Shown here in pieces: positions 8,714-17,035 of a stretch of 30,586 nucleotides of DNA. The position numbers and the translations under genes are program-made. The DNA comes from a virus: IMG/VR virus record IMGVR_UViG_3300010885_021743, positions 1-30,586 of that record. One strand, given 5' to 3'. Positions within the stretch are counted from its first letter, which is position 1. Every line of letters starts with the position of its first letter. The notes under the pieces were generated by a model. That model was not told the origin of the DNA. It was given only the letters and a program-made list of their open reading frames with translations, and did no database searches.

Positions 8714-9045
8714 ACTGCGATACTCAATTGCACTGTCGCACCCTGATTAGTGACGATGTTGATTCTGTAGGTCGGCGTAAGCGAATTGACCTTTTGGATG
8801 GCCAACGACGCGAAGTATACGGAATAACGCTGTTGGATCAAAGCGACATAATAGTCGGGAAATATCTGCTGAACGACAGATTGCTGCGCGGGGATTCCCC
8901 AGTTGGCCCAAAACGGAGACTCGTTCAGGTTTAGCTTCAAGCACTGGATCAATGCCGTGACGTAAACATAGTCGTTGAACCCATTGAAGTCTGTTGTGAC
9001 TTCCATCCATTTGCCGGTTTGTGAGTCGCGGCCATAAACGCGCAT
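8710..9045 (-). CDS. Baseplate wedge protein, gp25/W-like
   Basis: 111 residues. The start ATG 9045 overlaps the TAA of the spike gene by one base (TAATG), and the stop overlaps the J-like start (ATGA). It starts MRVYGRDSQTGKW and contains a VTALIQCLKLNLNESPFW helix, followed by a C-terminal beta hairpin (YRINIVTNQGATVQLSI). Length, helix position and location between spike and J-like genes agree with gp25/W-type wedge proteins, which start sheath assembly at the baseplate. The family call relies on position more than on sequence. Confidence 0.7.
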   Translation of the reverse strand: MRVYGRDSQTGKWMEVTTDFNGFNDYVYVTALIQCLKLNLNESPFWANWGIPAQQSVVQQIFPDYYVALIQQRYSVYFASLAIQKVNSLTPTYRINIVTNQGATVQLSIAV

Positions 9046-9692
9046 TAGACCACCCCGCCAGTGTTGTTGCCGCCGGTCATAACACCGCTGTGGACGTGAG
9101 TTGCAAAGTCTTTTCCACCAATGGAAGCGCCATGCGTGTCAACGACAATGGAATTGGATCCATATGAAATTGTCACAGAGGAAGAGGTCAACGTGATTTT
9201 GCTGTTTGCTCCACAGGAAATCACAATTGAGGACGGAGTAAGCGTGATCTTGCTGTTGCCGCTGTCGTCTTTGAGCACCACCCCATTTGGCGCGGTGACG
9301 TTGTAGGCGTTGCCATCAACGGCAGGAAATTTGGTGTTGCTGAGAGGAACGAACACCAGCGTTGATAGGTTGCCCTCTTTGCGAAGATAGTCCGCAACGC
9401 CATTGCCAAGCCCAGTTACGCCGCCAAGATACAAGTCAGCAGCAACGACAAATCCTTTGTCGCCAATCTGCGTTGGTGGGCGAGCGTAACGCGATATAGC
9501 CTGCGGAACGGTAATTTGAGGAAAATTGATGGTGCTATTGATTTCAAATTTAACCGTCACCATTGCGTTTGAAACGGCTACAACGCTGACGGGCAAAGAT
9601 TTTGGATTTTGTTGTGTTGCTTGAATAATCTCATTTTGAATGAGTTGGATTATTGACCGTGAAAGAGGCGTCGTTTGGACGTTGTCAGCCAT
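9045..9692 (-). CDS. Baseplate central spike protein (gp138/gpV-like)
   Basis: 215 residues. Residues about 32-115 form an N-terminal OB-fold-like domain (SLPVSVVAVSNAMVTVKFE, then IGDKGFVVAADLYLGG) as in gp138-type spikes. It is followed by a short beta-helix built from repeated SKITLTPSSIVIS and SKITLTSSSVTIS strands (about 148-185). The last 23 residues have ATHVHSGV and end in NTGGVV. The paired histidines (199 and 201) match the metal-binding apex described for P2 gpV and phi92 gp138. The trimer would pierce the outer membrane on contraction. It sits directly after the hub gene. Confidence 0.82.
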   Translation of the reverse strand: MADNVQTTPLSRSIIQLIQNEIIQATQQNPKSLPVSVVAVSNAMVTVKFEINSTINFPQITVPQAISRYARPPTQIGDKGFVVAADLYLGGVTGLGNGVADYLRKEGNLSTLVFVPLSNTKFPAVDGNAYNVTAPNGVVLKDDSGNSKITLTPSSIVISCGANSKITLTSSSVTISYGSNSIVVDTHGASIGGKDFATHVHSGVMTGGNNTGGVV

Positions 9693-9704
9693 GACGGTTC
9701 TAAA

Positions 9705-10874
9705 TTACCCTAGGTTTGAAGACGTGGAAGTTGGAGGCAAGTATGTGCATTTAAAAAGAGAAACCCAAGAATCGGCAGTTGGCTGGCGGAAATTTCCATA
9801 ATGATTAATTTCATTAACATTAAAAGTCCCTTTTTGCTGGGACGTATTGCGATAATTATATGGAGCACTGACTTCTGAAGGAGCAATAGTTGGAAATACA
9901 CCTTCTGGAAATTTTATGGTGTCCAGGCAATGGATGTCTGCTCTCATAGGGCATTTAAATTGAACTTCACCTTGCGTAATCCACGTCGGTTGGCCGATCA
10001 AGTCTTTAAACTCAATGTCTATAGTTTTTGGTTTGTAAGACGGATTATCGGCGTTTTTTGCAGTGGAAGAAGCGGATGTTGTAGAGGTTGCAGCGTTCTG
10101 AGTAACAGCAGGCGGCGGAACCGTTCCGTCTGAAACAAAAAACGCATTGTTTTGCAGCAAAGCAATTTTTACGCCCAGGTATGGGCCTGGGCCTTTGTGA
10201 TAAATGCTAATAATTTTTTTAGAAAAATTATTAACCCATTCAGCAAACGCAGGAAGTGTGTCGTATACACTGTGCATTGAATAAGCCAAAATCAAATTTG
10301 GATTAATTTCAATCTGAGGTTCTGGATATTTGGGAAACGCATTTTTTAAAAATTCTTTAATCGCAACAGAAAGAGGAATGCCAGCAGGCCAGCTAAAACT
10401 GCCATTGATAGGTTGTTTCATGGAACCCAAAGGCGGGGGGAGAGGTTCCGAAACAATGGAAGATGATTGTGCCGTTGCCGGTTGCGTGGGCGCTGGAGTT
10501 GTCGGTGAAGAACCAGGCTTCAAAATAAGATCAAGCGTCATGTCGTTGCCAAGCCAATTGCCAAACGCTTGAGAGATGTAGCCATTCACAAGAACGCCGT
10601 TTTGCTCAGGATTGGCAAGCGGCAAACCTTTTTGAAAACCAGCAGATATTTTTATGTTTTTGTTGTTTAGATTACTGGCTTGGCTAATGGATTTTATAGA
10701 TATTCCTTGAATTTGAACAACCGCTGCGTTGGTTAAAAATTCATAAGTATTTGTAGTGATGTTGAATTGCACATTCAACGCGCCTGGGTCGTTTTTGCCA
10801 TTAACCCAACTGGTGTAAACTTGGGTTGGGCCTGGATTGGCGGGATCTGTAATTTCAATCCGGTAATACCTCAC
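9705..10874 (-). CDS. Baseplate hub protein
   Basis: 389 residues. The start is GTG 10874, overlapping the upstream stop (GTGA). The N-terminal 115 residues are beta-rich and begin MRYYRIEITD, a typical opening of hub proteins in phages with this baseplate type. Residues about 165-250 contain a mixed domain (SVAIKEFLKNAFPKY, then SVYDTLPAFAEWVNNF). The C-terminus contains DLIGQPTWI near 291. Two Pro/Thr/Ser/Ala-rich linkers, about 120-151 and 250-283, split the protein in an unusual way. The gene is visibly more AT-rich than its neighbours. It precedes the spike gene, as expected for the hub that holds the spike trimer. Family identity is inferred from order and the N-terminus. Confidence 0.72.
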   Translation of the reverse strand: MRYYRIEITDPANPGPTQVYTSWVNGKNDPGALNVQFNITTNTYEFLTNAAVVQIQGISIKSISQASNLNNKNIKISAGFQKGLPLANPEQNGVLVNGYISQAFGNWLGNDMTLDLILKPGSSPTTPAPTQPATAQSSSIVSEPLPPPLGSMKQPINGSFSWPAGIPLSVAIKEFLKNAFPKYPEPQIEINPNLILAYSMHSVYDTLPAFAEWVNNFSKKIISIYHKGPGPYLGVKIALLQNNAFFVSDGTVPPPAVTQNAATSTTSASSTAKNADNPSYKPKTIDIEFKDLIGQPTWITQGEVQFKCPMRADIHCLDTIKFPEGVFPTIAPSEVSAPYNYRNTSQQKGTFNVNEINHYGNFRQPTADSWVSLFKCTYLPPTSTSSNLG

Positions 10875-11440
10875 GGGCTTACCTCAAACTGTTGGTTTTC
10901 AACTCGGTAAATCAACGACGAGGTAAAATATCCAGCTGCCATGTTGATGTTGTATTGGACGGATCCCAGAGCAGCAATTGCCCCAGGAAACGACGCAACG
11001 CTGTAAGTGAATTGCGTTCTGTTGATAATGTTTGCAGCAAACAAGCCGTTGTATGTGGTGGGAGCGCAATTGATCATTGTCAGGTTAATGATGGAACCCA
11101 CTTCATACCCATGCGGGCCATTGGTTGTGGCTGTGACGGTGCCATAATTCCACGAAAGGTTTTGCAGGTTAACGCCAATCATGGATCCAATCAAAGGAAC
11201 CGAGAACACCAACACGCCGGAAAGCGTGTAGCAGTTCACGTAAAAGCGTTGCCCAAACAGGCCCCAAGTCACGGTGATGGTATATTGTGTGTTGTCCAAA
11301 GTCGGTTGAAACGTAAACGGACCAGCAGAAGATGGGACAGCAACTGGATTGAGACCGTAAGCAACAACCCGAGCAACAACAGAAGGAACCTGCGCGTTTG
11401 GCGCGCCGATCGGCGGTGTAAAATCGTATGTCGTGGTCAT
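10871..11440 (-). CDS. Baseplate plug-like protein (Pam3 gp18-like) with inserted module
   Basis: 189 residues, ATG overlapping the upstream stop (ATGA). The central strand pair around residues 53-86 (YTITVTWGLFGQRFYVNCY, then GVLVFSVPLIGS) matches the domain known from the cyanophage Pam3 baseplate plug gp18 and its relatives. At about 97-160 that domain is interrupted by one copy of the recurrent module (NGPHGYEVGSIINLTM, then PTTYNG). The C-terminus returns to the plug-like fold (TSSLIYRVENQQFEV). It probably plugs or caps the tail tube inside the baseplate. It lies between the hub-peripheral protein and the hub. Confidence 0.7.
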   Translation of the reverse strand: MTTTYDFTPPIGAPNAQVPSVVARVVAYGLNPVAVPSSAGPFTFQPTLDNTQYTITVTWGLFGQRFYVNCYTLSGVLVFSVPLIGSMIGVNLQNLSWNYGTVTATTNGPHGYEVGSIINLTMINCAPTTYNGLFAANIINRTQFTYSVASFPGAIAALGSVQYNINMAAGYFTSSLIYRVENQQFEVSP

Positions 11441-12114
11441 GTCGGATTACCCGGCACGGGAGTAGCTAGTCCGCTGCCCGTGTGGCTCATGAATGTGTTT
11501 TGAGCTGCCTGGGCTTGCTCAAGCGTCACCAGCGGCTGGATGAAATCCCATTGCCAGGCATTTTGAGGTATCGGGCTGCCCTGGCTGACGTCCGTCAGGC
11601 CTGTCAAAATGCAGTTGGTGTAGAATTTCACAGGGGTGGCTATGGTGAACGTGCCGCCCTTGTTTACGTGTGCCTGAATTGATGATTGCAGAGCCATCAT
11701 TGTGATGAGTTTGGCCGTGTGCCCTCCAGGCTTGTTGACCGGGATGATCATCCGCAGAGAGATCGTCAACGGTTCAGAGATGATCGCGTTGGCGGCAACG
11801 GACTGGTTGGCAAACGGATACATGCCGACTGCGTAGTTGGCCAGCTTGCCGCCTTGCACAGGCGTGAAATGAGCAAAAAAATCGTCCAAAGATTTGGTGT
11901 TTAGCGCATTAATGGCAGTGGTGACGATCGCGCCTGCAGCAGCAAGGGCGGTTCCAGAAGCACCAAAATCGTAGCCAGTTTCCGTAATTGCAATGACAGG
12001 CAAAATCCCAAACGGGGCCATGTCGGCAATGCCACCTGTGAAAAGAATGGGCGAAATCTGAAAGCCGAGTTCGTAGATAACCCGACCGATGTTATTGAGA
12101 AGAGAACCGCTCAT
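11437..12114 (-). CDS. Baseplate or distal tail protein, unknown family
   Basis: 225 residues with ATG 12114, seven bases past the stop codon of the tape measure gene, and a stop that overlaps the next start (ATGA). Motifs include ELGFQISPILFTGGIA near residues 15-30 and SEPLTISLRMIIP near 113-125, which I recall from baseplate proteins located directly after tape measure genes. A C-terminal segment contains LTDVSQGSPIPQNAWQWDF. The position suggests a Dit-like or hub-surrounding component that links the tail tube to the hub. No catalytic motif is visible. Function is inferred from gene order. Confidence 0.65.
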   Translation of the reverse strand: MSGSLLNNIGRVIYELGFQISPILFTGGIADMAPFGILPVIAITETGYDFGASGTALAAAGAIVTTAINALNTKSLDDFFAHFTPVQGGKLANYAVGMYPFANQSVAANAIISEPLTISLRMIIPVNKPGGHTAKLITMMALQSSIQAHVNKGGTFTIATPVKFYTNCILTGLTDVSQGSPIPQNAWQWDFIQPLVTLEQAQAAQNTFMSHTGSGLATPVPGNPT

Positions 12115-12118
12115 TGCA

Positions 12119-14167
12119 TCATGCCGCCAACGAGGAAATGACCGCGTTCACTTGCCCACCTGTTGCGTTGTAGAGGGAAATCTTAACGCCTTGGCCAGGT
12201 TGCGCGGTAAAAGAATTAACTCCAAGACCAGACCTGTTCAAGTTGTTTAGATATTTTTCTGTTTCAGGAGGAAGGTGTTCTCTCCAATTGTCTCCATATT
12301 GGTTAATTGCTTTTTGGACATTTCCTTGCCCCCAATTGTAACCCGCAGCCGCCTTGTTGACATCTCCTTTAAACATGACGAGCAGGTCTTGAAAATATCG
12401 TGCCGCTGCTTCGGATGATTTGGCAAGATCCCACACAGATTTTTCGTCCAGGCCGTAATCTTTTGCTGTGCCTGGCATAAACTGAAACGGACCCATAGCA
12501 CCAGCGGAAGAGACAGGATGTCTGGGATCCCACTCTTGCTTGTGGATTTGCGCCAGCAAACCAGCCGGAAGATCATATTGTTTTTCCAGCGCGCTAAACG
12601 CACCGGGGCGTTTGGCTTCCAGATATTGTTCTCCGTAGGCAAAATGCTTGCCGGTCGAAGAATTGTTGTTGGCTGCGCCTTGCATTGGAGGTGGGACATA
12701 ACCGTTCGGAGAAGCGTAATTGGCGCCTGCAGGGCCACCTGCTGATCCAGCAAGACCTTTATTGATTCCGGTTTTGAATTTTTCCCAAAAGCTATCAGCA
12801 TTCCAGATGCTGTAGAGAAGCCCAGGAATTGTTCCGTATTTGTAAGCTGTTCCGATTGCGTTTTGCGTTTGTTCGGCTGCTTTGTCTTGTTCTGCTTTAA
12901 CAGCCTGTTGGCGACGCTTAAGGTCGTTCCACTGTTCTTGAGTGCCTTGCCAATAAATTGGAGCTTTCCCATAAGGATTCTGCGGCGTTAGAGTTTCTTC
13001 TCCTTTTTTCCCGCCCCCAGCCAGCCAATCAAGAAGGCTTACGAATTTCGAAGTGAGAGTTGTGACTGTGTTTATGAATTTGTCTACGGACTCTTTGAAC
13101 TCTGGTTTTTCCATGTTCCTGGCGAGGTTTTCAAGCCAGGCGGCAAATGTTTCCAGCCCGTCTCTGAATCCCTTTGATTCAAAAACTTTTACCAACAAAT
13201 CGGCAAAAGCGGTTGTGATGTGCCCAAGAGGTTTGGCCAAACCTTGCAAAGCAACTACAAATTTGTTTGTAATTTCTCCTGTTGCCGTTTCCAAGGATTG
13301 GATAAAATCTTCCCATTTGCTGATGGTATCTTTTCCAAGGGCCAGCTTTTCTAGCGTTCCCGGCAAGGCTCTGTTTGCTGTTTCAATTTCAGCAGATGAA
13401 TGGCCTGCCAATTCTCGAAGATTGGGAATGCCGCCAACCAATTCAGCCCAACCGTATCCTTCAGCTTGTGCCGTGAAGGCGCCAGTCCCTTGCTTAAGGG
13501 CCTGTTGAGATCTTGCGTGCAACGCCTCGATAACTTGCGGCATAAGTTGCGCCGAAGTTTTTCCTTCAATGTCTTCTTGAGAAATACCAAGATTCCGAAG
13601 CCGCCATTGTTTGCCGTAATCGACTTGGGCTTGAGATATGTTTCCCAATAGCGCAGACGACCCACTAAACCTCCGGTATACGGTTTGAACGGCTTGAAGC
13701 TCGTTTGGATTAAGACCAAGCGCACCAGCTTGTTGGCGCGTTTGACTGGCGCCACGAGCCATTGCATCCAACCCAAAGAAACCTGTCGCTCCAGAAAGCA
13801 AGCCAAACGTCGTCGTCAAAGCGCCTGTGATCGCGCCCCATTTTAGCATTGAGAACGTAATGCCTTGAATGTTCTTCAGGGCTTTGCCGCTGTTGCTGCC
13901 AATGCTGACCATATTCCGATCAGTCTTTTTCATCTCCTCGCTGATTTTGATTTGAGTAATTAATTGTTTATTAAGAATATTAGTTTGCGCTTCAATTGCA
14001 TGAAGCAGCGAGTCTGCTTTGTCCGTTGTTTCAACAATGGAATCTGTTGTTAGTTGCCAAACTTCTGGTAGTTTATCCAAATCTTTTTTGTGTTTGTCAA
14101 ACAGGTTTTTAAATGCCTTAAAAGCGGCATCGTTTATCTCAATGTCGATGATGGATTTAACGGCCAC
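12119..14167 (-). CDS. Tail tape measure protein with lytic transglycosylase domain
   Basis: 682 residues. The start is GTG 14167, immediately after the TAG of the frameshift reading frame of the tail chaperone, with AGGG about 9 bases upstream. The first 480 residues are mostly helical and include a hydrophobic segment near residues 113-135 (WGAITGALTTTFGLLSGATG), as in tape measure proteins that set tail length and enter the cell envelope. Residues about 525-645 form a soluble lytic transglycosylase domain: QIHKQEWDP with the likely catalytic Glu 545, SSAGAMGPFQFMPGTA, and a YNWGQGNVQKAI repeat end. It would cut peptidoglycan during DNA entry. At 682 residues the protein is short for a tape measure, implying a short tail of this class. 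The gene appears AT-richer than the sheath and tube genes. Confidence 0.88.
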   Translation of the reverse strand: MAVKSIIDIEINDAAFKAFKNLFDKHKKDLDKLPEVWQLTTDSIVETTDKADSLLHAIEAQTNILNKQLITQIKISEEMKKTDRNMVSIGSNSGKALKNIQGITFSMLKWGAITGALTTTFGLLSGATGFFGLDAMARGASQTRQQAGALGLNPNELQAVQTVYRRFSGSSALLGNISQAQVDYGKQWRLRNLGISQEDIEGKTSAQLMPQVIEALHARSQQALKQGTGAFTAQAEGYGWAELVGGIPNLRELAGHSSAEIETANRALPGTLEKLALGKDTISKWEDFIQSLETATGEITNKFVVALQGLAKPLGHITTAFADLLVKVFESKGFRDGLETFAAWLENLARNMEKPEFKESVDKFINTVTTLTSKFVSLLDWLAGGGKKGEETLTPQNPYGKAPIYWQGTQEQWNDLKRRQQAVKAEQDKAAEQTQNAIGTAYKYGTIPGLLYSIWNADSFWEKFKTGINKGLAGSAGGPAGANYASPNGYVPPPMQGAANNNSSTGKHFAYGEQYLEAKRPGAFSALEKQYDLPAGLLAQIHKQEWDPRHPVSSAGAMGPFQFMPGTAKDYGLDEKSVWDLAKSSEAAARYFQDLLVMFKGDVNKAAAGYNWGQGNVQKAINQYGDNWREHLPPETEKYLNNLNRSGLGVNSFTAQPGQGVKISLYNATGGQVNAVISSLAA

Positions 14168-14473
14168 CTAAATCATCCCTGCTCGTTTGAGTGTTCCAAG
14201 AAGATAGCGTTGTCGATACTCATGCGCCGTCTCCCATTTCCACTCGGGGACTTGCTCATTAAAATACTCGGCAAATCCCTCATTAGCAATCCAATCTAAG
14301 CAGGAACTGACGATGTGTTCGCCGTAAGCGCAGAAGTTTCTGTCTCGGTCAATATCGGCAAGGAAGCGGCGTACGCCGTAGAGTTCAAGGACGTTGTTTG
14401 CGATCCCCACAAACGCATTCTTTCGAGAACCGACGCCACTTCCGTCCTGCGACTCATGGCCGAGGCGCAGATA
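14168..14473 (-). CDS. Tail assembly chaperone, -1 frameshift extension (T part)
   Basis: This frame has no good start of its own (only GTG 14410). It is open from just before a T_TTT_TTT heptamer to TAG at 14168-14170, and is in the -1 frame relative to the upstream chaperone gene. Slippage there would add 101 residues to the first 132, giving a fused protein of 233 residues. The extension contains NNVLELYGVRRFLADIDRDR and ends QRYLLGTLKRAGMI. The arrangement copies the G/GT system of lambda and P2-like tails, where a small share of fused product recruits tube protein to the tape measure. It ends directly before the tape measure start. Confidence 0.75.
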   Translation of the reverse strand, partial: YLRLGHESQDGSGVGSRKNAFVGIANNVLELYGVRRFLADIDRDRNFCAYGEHIVSSCLDWIANEGFAEYFNEQVPEWKWETAHEYRQRYLLGTLKRAGMI

Positions 14474-14868
14474 AAAAAACAGATCAGGCCCTCAACCTCC
14501 GCGATATCGTCGCCATCCAGAAGCTTCTTGTCAATCGCGTCTTGAAAAGGAACCGTCACCCACCCCGTCTCGGACGGCATAACGACATTGGATAGGCGCC
14601 GAATCTCGGACATCAAACCCATCTCAACACCGGAACGCCCTTCCCAGACGCCCTGGTCTACGGCAATCTTCTTCAACAGCATTGCCGCAACTCGTGGGCC
14701 GGAAATGAAACTCAGACCCTCCGAGATAATCGCCGCAAACGTCTTGCTGATGATCAGGAAGTATTTTTCAAACACCTCACGAGAAATCGGAGTGCTGTGG
14801 ACGTAGATAGTGGTCTTGTCCTCAGTCTCAATTTCAGTGATGAGGTTCAACTTGTTATCAAGACGCAT
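14296..14868 (-). CDS. Tail assembly chaperone (G part)
   Basis: 190 residues, ATG 14868 with only a weak purine-rich motif upstream. It is a mostly helical protein: VFEKYFLIISKTFAAIISEG near residues 32-51, GPRVAAMLLKKIAVDQGVWE near 57-76, and LICFFICASAM at 128-138. The C-terminal part after residue 132 is Thr/Ser/Ala-rich and lacks clear structure, as expected for a tail that only the unshifted product carries. Located between the tail tube and the tape measure, the standard position of the tail assembly chaperone. A perfect slippery heptamer lies at codons 130-132. Confidence 0.75.
   Translation of the reverse strand: MRLDNKLNLITEIETEDKTTIYVHSTPISREVFEKYFLIISKTFAAIISEGLSFISGPRVAAMLLKKIAVDQGVWEGRSGVEMGLMSEIRRLSNVVMPSETGWVTVPFQDAIDKKLLDGDDIAEVEGLICFFICASAMSRRTEVASVLERMRLWGSQTTSLNSTAYAASLPILTETETSALTANTSSVPA
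14473..14479 (-). promoter_or_regulatory. Programmed -1 ribosomal frameshift site (T_TTT_TTT)
   Basis: On the minus strand the codons read TGT TTT TTT ATC in the chaperone frame, a perfect T TTT TTT slippery heptamer followed by A. Both tRNAs can re-pair fully after a one-base backward slip. The -1 frame has a TGA eight codons before the end of the heptamer and is then open for 101 codons. This fits the short window in which slippage can work. No downstream pseudoknot was identified by eye. Confidence 0.75.
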
Positions 14869-14894
14869 TTGCTGCTTTCGTCCGATAGGGGTTG

Positions 14895-14924
14895 CGCCTG
14901 GACACCTCTCTCAATGCCCAGGCG
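14895..14924 (-). other. Inverted repeat after the tail tube gene
   Basis: Arms CGCCTGG (14895-14901) and CCAGGCG (14918-14924) form a 7-bp stem with a 16-base loop, beginning 10 bases after the tube stop codon. There is no T-run behind it on the minus strand, so it is not a classical terminator. It could stabilise or attenuate the message between the abundant tube and the rarer chaperone. Low certainty. Confidence 0.3.
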
Positions 14925-14933
14925 GAAGACAGG

Positions 14934-15380
14934 TTAGAGCAGGCTCCAGAGCGAGTTGTTGATCTGGTAATAGCCCTTCACAGTCACAACAAAACCAGCG
15001 TCTTCGCCTGCAAAGTTCAATTCACGGACGTTGTCGATGGCGCAGTTGTTCATGGTATAGGACGGCAAGCTTGACGTATCAGGCGTCACCGTCACATCAC
15101 CTATCACGCTCAAGGTCTGGCGCTGGATTTCCCACTGGGGAGCCAGTGCCTGAGTCTTAAGCAGGGCAATGGTGATCGTCACCATTTGGTAGGGAAGCGG
15201 GGACTGAACCGTCCCCGTCATCGTCGGAATGGCGTTGGTGGTCTCGCCTTCAAACGCCATTGTGATGCCAGGACGCCCCAGATAGGGCGCCGTGACGTTA
15301 AGGTTGGGAAAAGACGGGATCACTACGCTGCCACGAAGGCGGTTGAGTGTCCCCTGGACGACTTGCGGATTGCCAGCCAT
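14934..15380 (-). CDS. Tail tube protein (DUF3277-like)
   Basis: 148 residues with a strong TAGGAG ribosome-binding site 10 bases before ATG 15380. The protein is beta-rich, starts MAGNPQVVQGTLNRLRGSV, and contains FEGETTNAIPTMTG near residues 43-56 and YQMVTITIALLKTQ near 64-77, patterns of tail tube monomers that stack in hexameric rings inside the sheath. It sits immediately after the sheath gene and before the tail chaperones, the usual order. Length is normal for the family. Confidence 0.8.
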   Translation of the reverse strand: MAGNPQVVQGTLNRLRGSVVIPSFPNLNVTAPYLGRPGITMAFEGETTNAIPTMTGTVQSPLPYQMVTITIALLKTQALAPQWEIQRQTLSVIGDVTVTPDTSSLPSYTMNNCAIDNVRELNFAGEDAGFVVTVKGYYQINNSLWSLL

Positions 15381-15395
15381 TTGCGTGGGCTCCTA

Positions 15396-17000
15396 TTAAC
15401 CAGCCGCCGGGAACGACGTGACGTTGACGTAAAAGACAATCTGCGTAAACCCGCGCTGCGGCGTGTAGCTGACCGCAAGACCACGGTAAATTCCCGCCGG
15501 GTAGTCAGTCGGGTTCTGCGACACGTAAGTTGCAAACGGAACCGCCGTCACCGTCACAGGCCCAAGCGCCAGACCGAAAGCAATGGCGTTGTTCATCACC
15601 GTCTGCTCAACCGCCCGAAGCCGGTTGATGCCGTTCTGGTCGTAATAGAGTGGGTTCTGTGGGTTGTTTGAACCGTTGATCACGGCGTTTGCAAGCATCT
15701 CGTCCGAGACGATCTGCACCCAATCTACCGAATACCAATAGGTCAAATCGTGACCGTCTTCCGTGGTTCCCCACAGGATGATGGTGTTGCTGATCCCACC
15801 TTCAGCGCCAGTCCCAATGGTGTTGGTAAACGCATTCTTCAACGTAGTCAGAAGAGCGTTGTTGCCGCGAACCGGGAATGGGGTGACGCCGTAGCAATAG
15901 CTGAAAGCGAACGGAGTGACGAGGTTTGCCGCAGACGGGTTGTATCCAAGCAGTGTGTAGAACGCCGCAGCAATGCTGAACTCCGACGCGGCGACGACAC
16001 CCGTGTTTGCGTAGAGACTGGCCAAAACAGTGCCAAAAACAGTCGCAGTGCCGGGGTTGGCGGAAACCGCATAGACCAACGACGTGCCGGTAGTGCCAGG
16101 CAACGCAAGCCAAGTGCCGTTATACGCGATCGGAGTGCATCCCGTGATCGTAAACCAGTTACCCGGCACAACGCCGTGAGCAGCAGATGTAACTGCAGTC
16201 ACATAAGTCGTTGTGGCCGAATAAGTAAGCGTCGAGATCGTGCTGGATGTGTAAGTCCCGAAATTGGGCGATTCGATCAACGTAAACGCGCACTTCATCA
16301 ACGCGGTGTAGTTGACGTAATTGGTCAAAGTTGTCGTGATGAAGAAGTAAGTCTTGGAAGTGTTGGACTGGAAGCTTTGCAGCAGCGTCATGAAGCTGGC
16401 AACGCTGTCCCAGGTTCGCGGGACGACGTAAGCGTAGAAATAACCAGCAGCGCCAGGCGTGTAGTTGCTGTTGGGATTGGCAGCGATATAAGACGTCAGA
16501 GTGGCAACACCCTGATCGACGCTGCCGATGCCCAATTCCAGCACGTAGCACGACACGCTTGACCCTTGGGCAAAAAACGTGGTGACCATTGCTTGCAGCT
16601 CAACTGCGCTGTTAGGCAAATACGTCCCGCCTGTGCCAGCCGAAATTGATGTGCCAATCAGCGTGAACGTGAACGCTGTAGTGGTGGTCGGCGTGCAAAG
16701 CCACGTTCCGTTGTAAGACGATACTGACACGCCGGAAACCGCAAGGTAGATTGCGGTTCCGACAGTCAAACCGTGCGCGACGGTAGTGGTAATGGTGGCG
16801 ACGTTGGCAACCCAAGACGCCGAAGTAAGGGCTTTGGACGTAACCAAAATCGACGTAAGGGCAGAGGCTTGAGTGAGAAGCGTAGCAGTTCCCACGCTGG
16901 TGGTCGTCGCACCCTGAGAAATGAGTGCGCCGGATTGCTGCAGAGTGGCGGGCGTCGGCCCGACAGTCTGAGAGACGTTGACTGTGACAATACTCGGCAT
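15396..17000 (-). CDS. Tail sheath protein (DUF3383-like) with two inserted modules
   Basis: 534 residues; ATG 17000 with GGAG 6 bases upstream. The N-terminus (IVTVNVSQTVG) and the C-terminus (YRGLAVSYTPQRGFTQIVF) are characteristic of DUF3383-type contractile sheath proteins, as is the long central alpha/beta part (VLELGIGSVDQGVATLTSYI near 154-173). Two copies of the recurrent beta module are inserted, at about 57-127 (TTVAHGLTVGTAIYLAVSG, then SSYNGTW) and 256-328 (AAHGVVPGNWFTITG, then IAYNGTW). They probably project from the sheath surface. The sheath contracts to drive the tube through the envelope. The tube gene follows after 15 bases. Confidence 0.87.
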   Translation of the reverse strand: MPSIVTVNVSQTVGPTPATLQQSGALISQGATTTSVGTATLLTQASALTSILVTSKALTSASWVANVATITTTVAHGLTVGTAIYLAVSGVSVSSYNGTWLCTPTTTTAFTFTLIGTSISAGTGGTYLPNSAVELQAMVTTFFAQGSSVSCYVLELGIGSVDQGVATLTSYIAANPNSNYTPGAAGYFYAYVVPRTWDSVASFMTLLQSFQSNTSKTYFFITTTLTNYVNYTALMKCAFTLIESPNFGTYTSSTISTLTYSATTTYVTAVTSAAHGVVPGNWFTITGCTPIAYNGTWLALPGTTGTSLVYAVSANPGTATVFGTVLASLYANTGVVAASEFSIAAAFYTLLGYNPSAANLVTPFAFSYCYGVTPFPVRGNNALLTTLKNAFTNTIGTGAEGGISNTIILWGTTEDGHDLTYWYSVDWVQIVSDEMLANAVINGSNNPQNPLYYDQNGINRLRAVEQTVMNNAIAFGLALGPVTVTAVPFATYVSQNPTDYPAGIYRGLAVSYTPQRGFTQIVFYVNVTSFPAAG

Positions 17001-17035
17001 GGATGGCTCCGGCGATTGGGTGCGACGACTTCAGA

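Noticed and set aside
12247-12972. 241-codon minus-strand frame inside the tape measure gene
   Set aside because: Shifted frame of the tape measure, Lys/Gln/Asn-rich, while the tape measure frame carries a clear transglycosylase domain.
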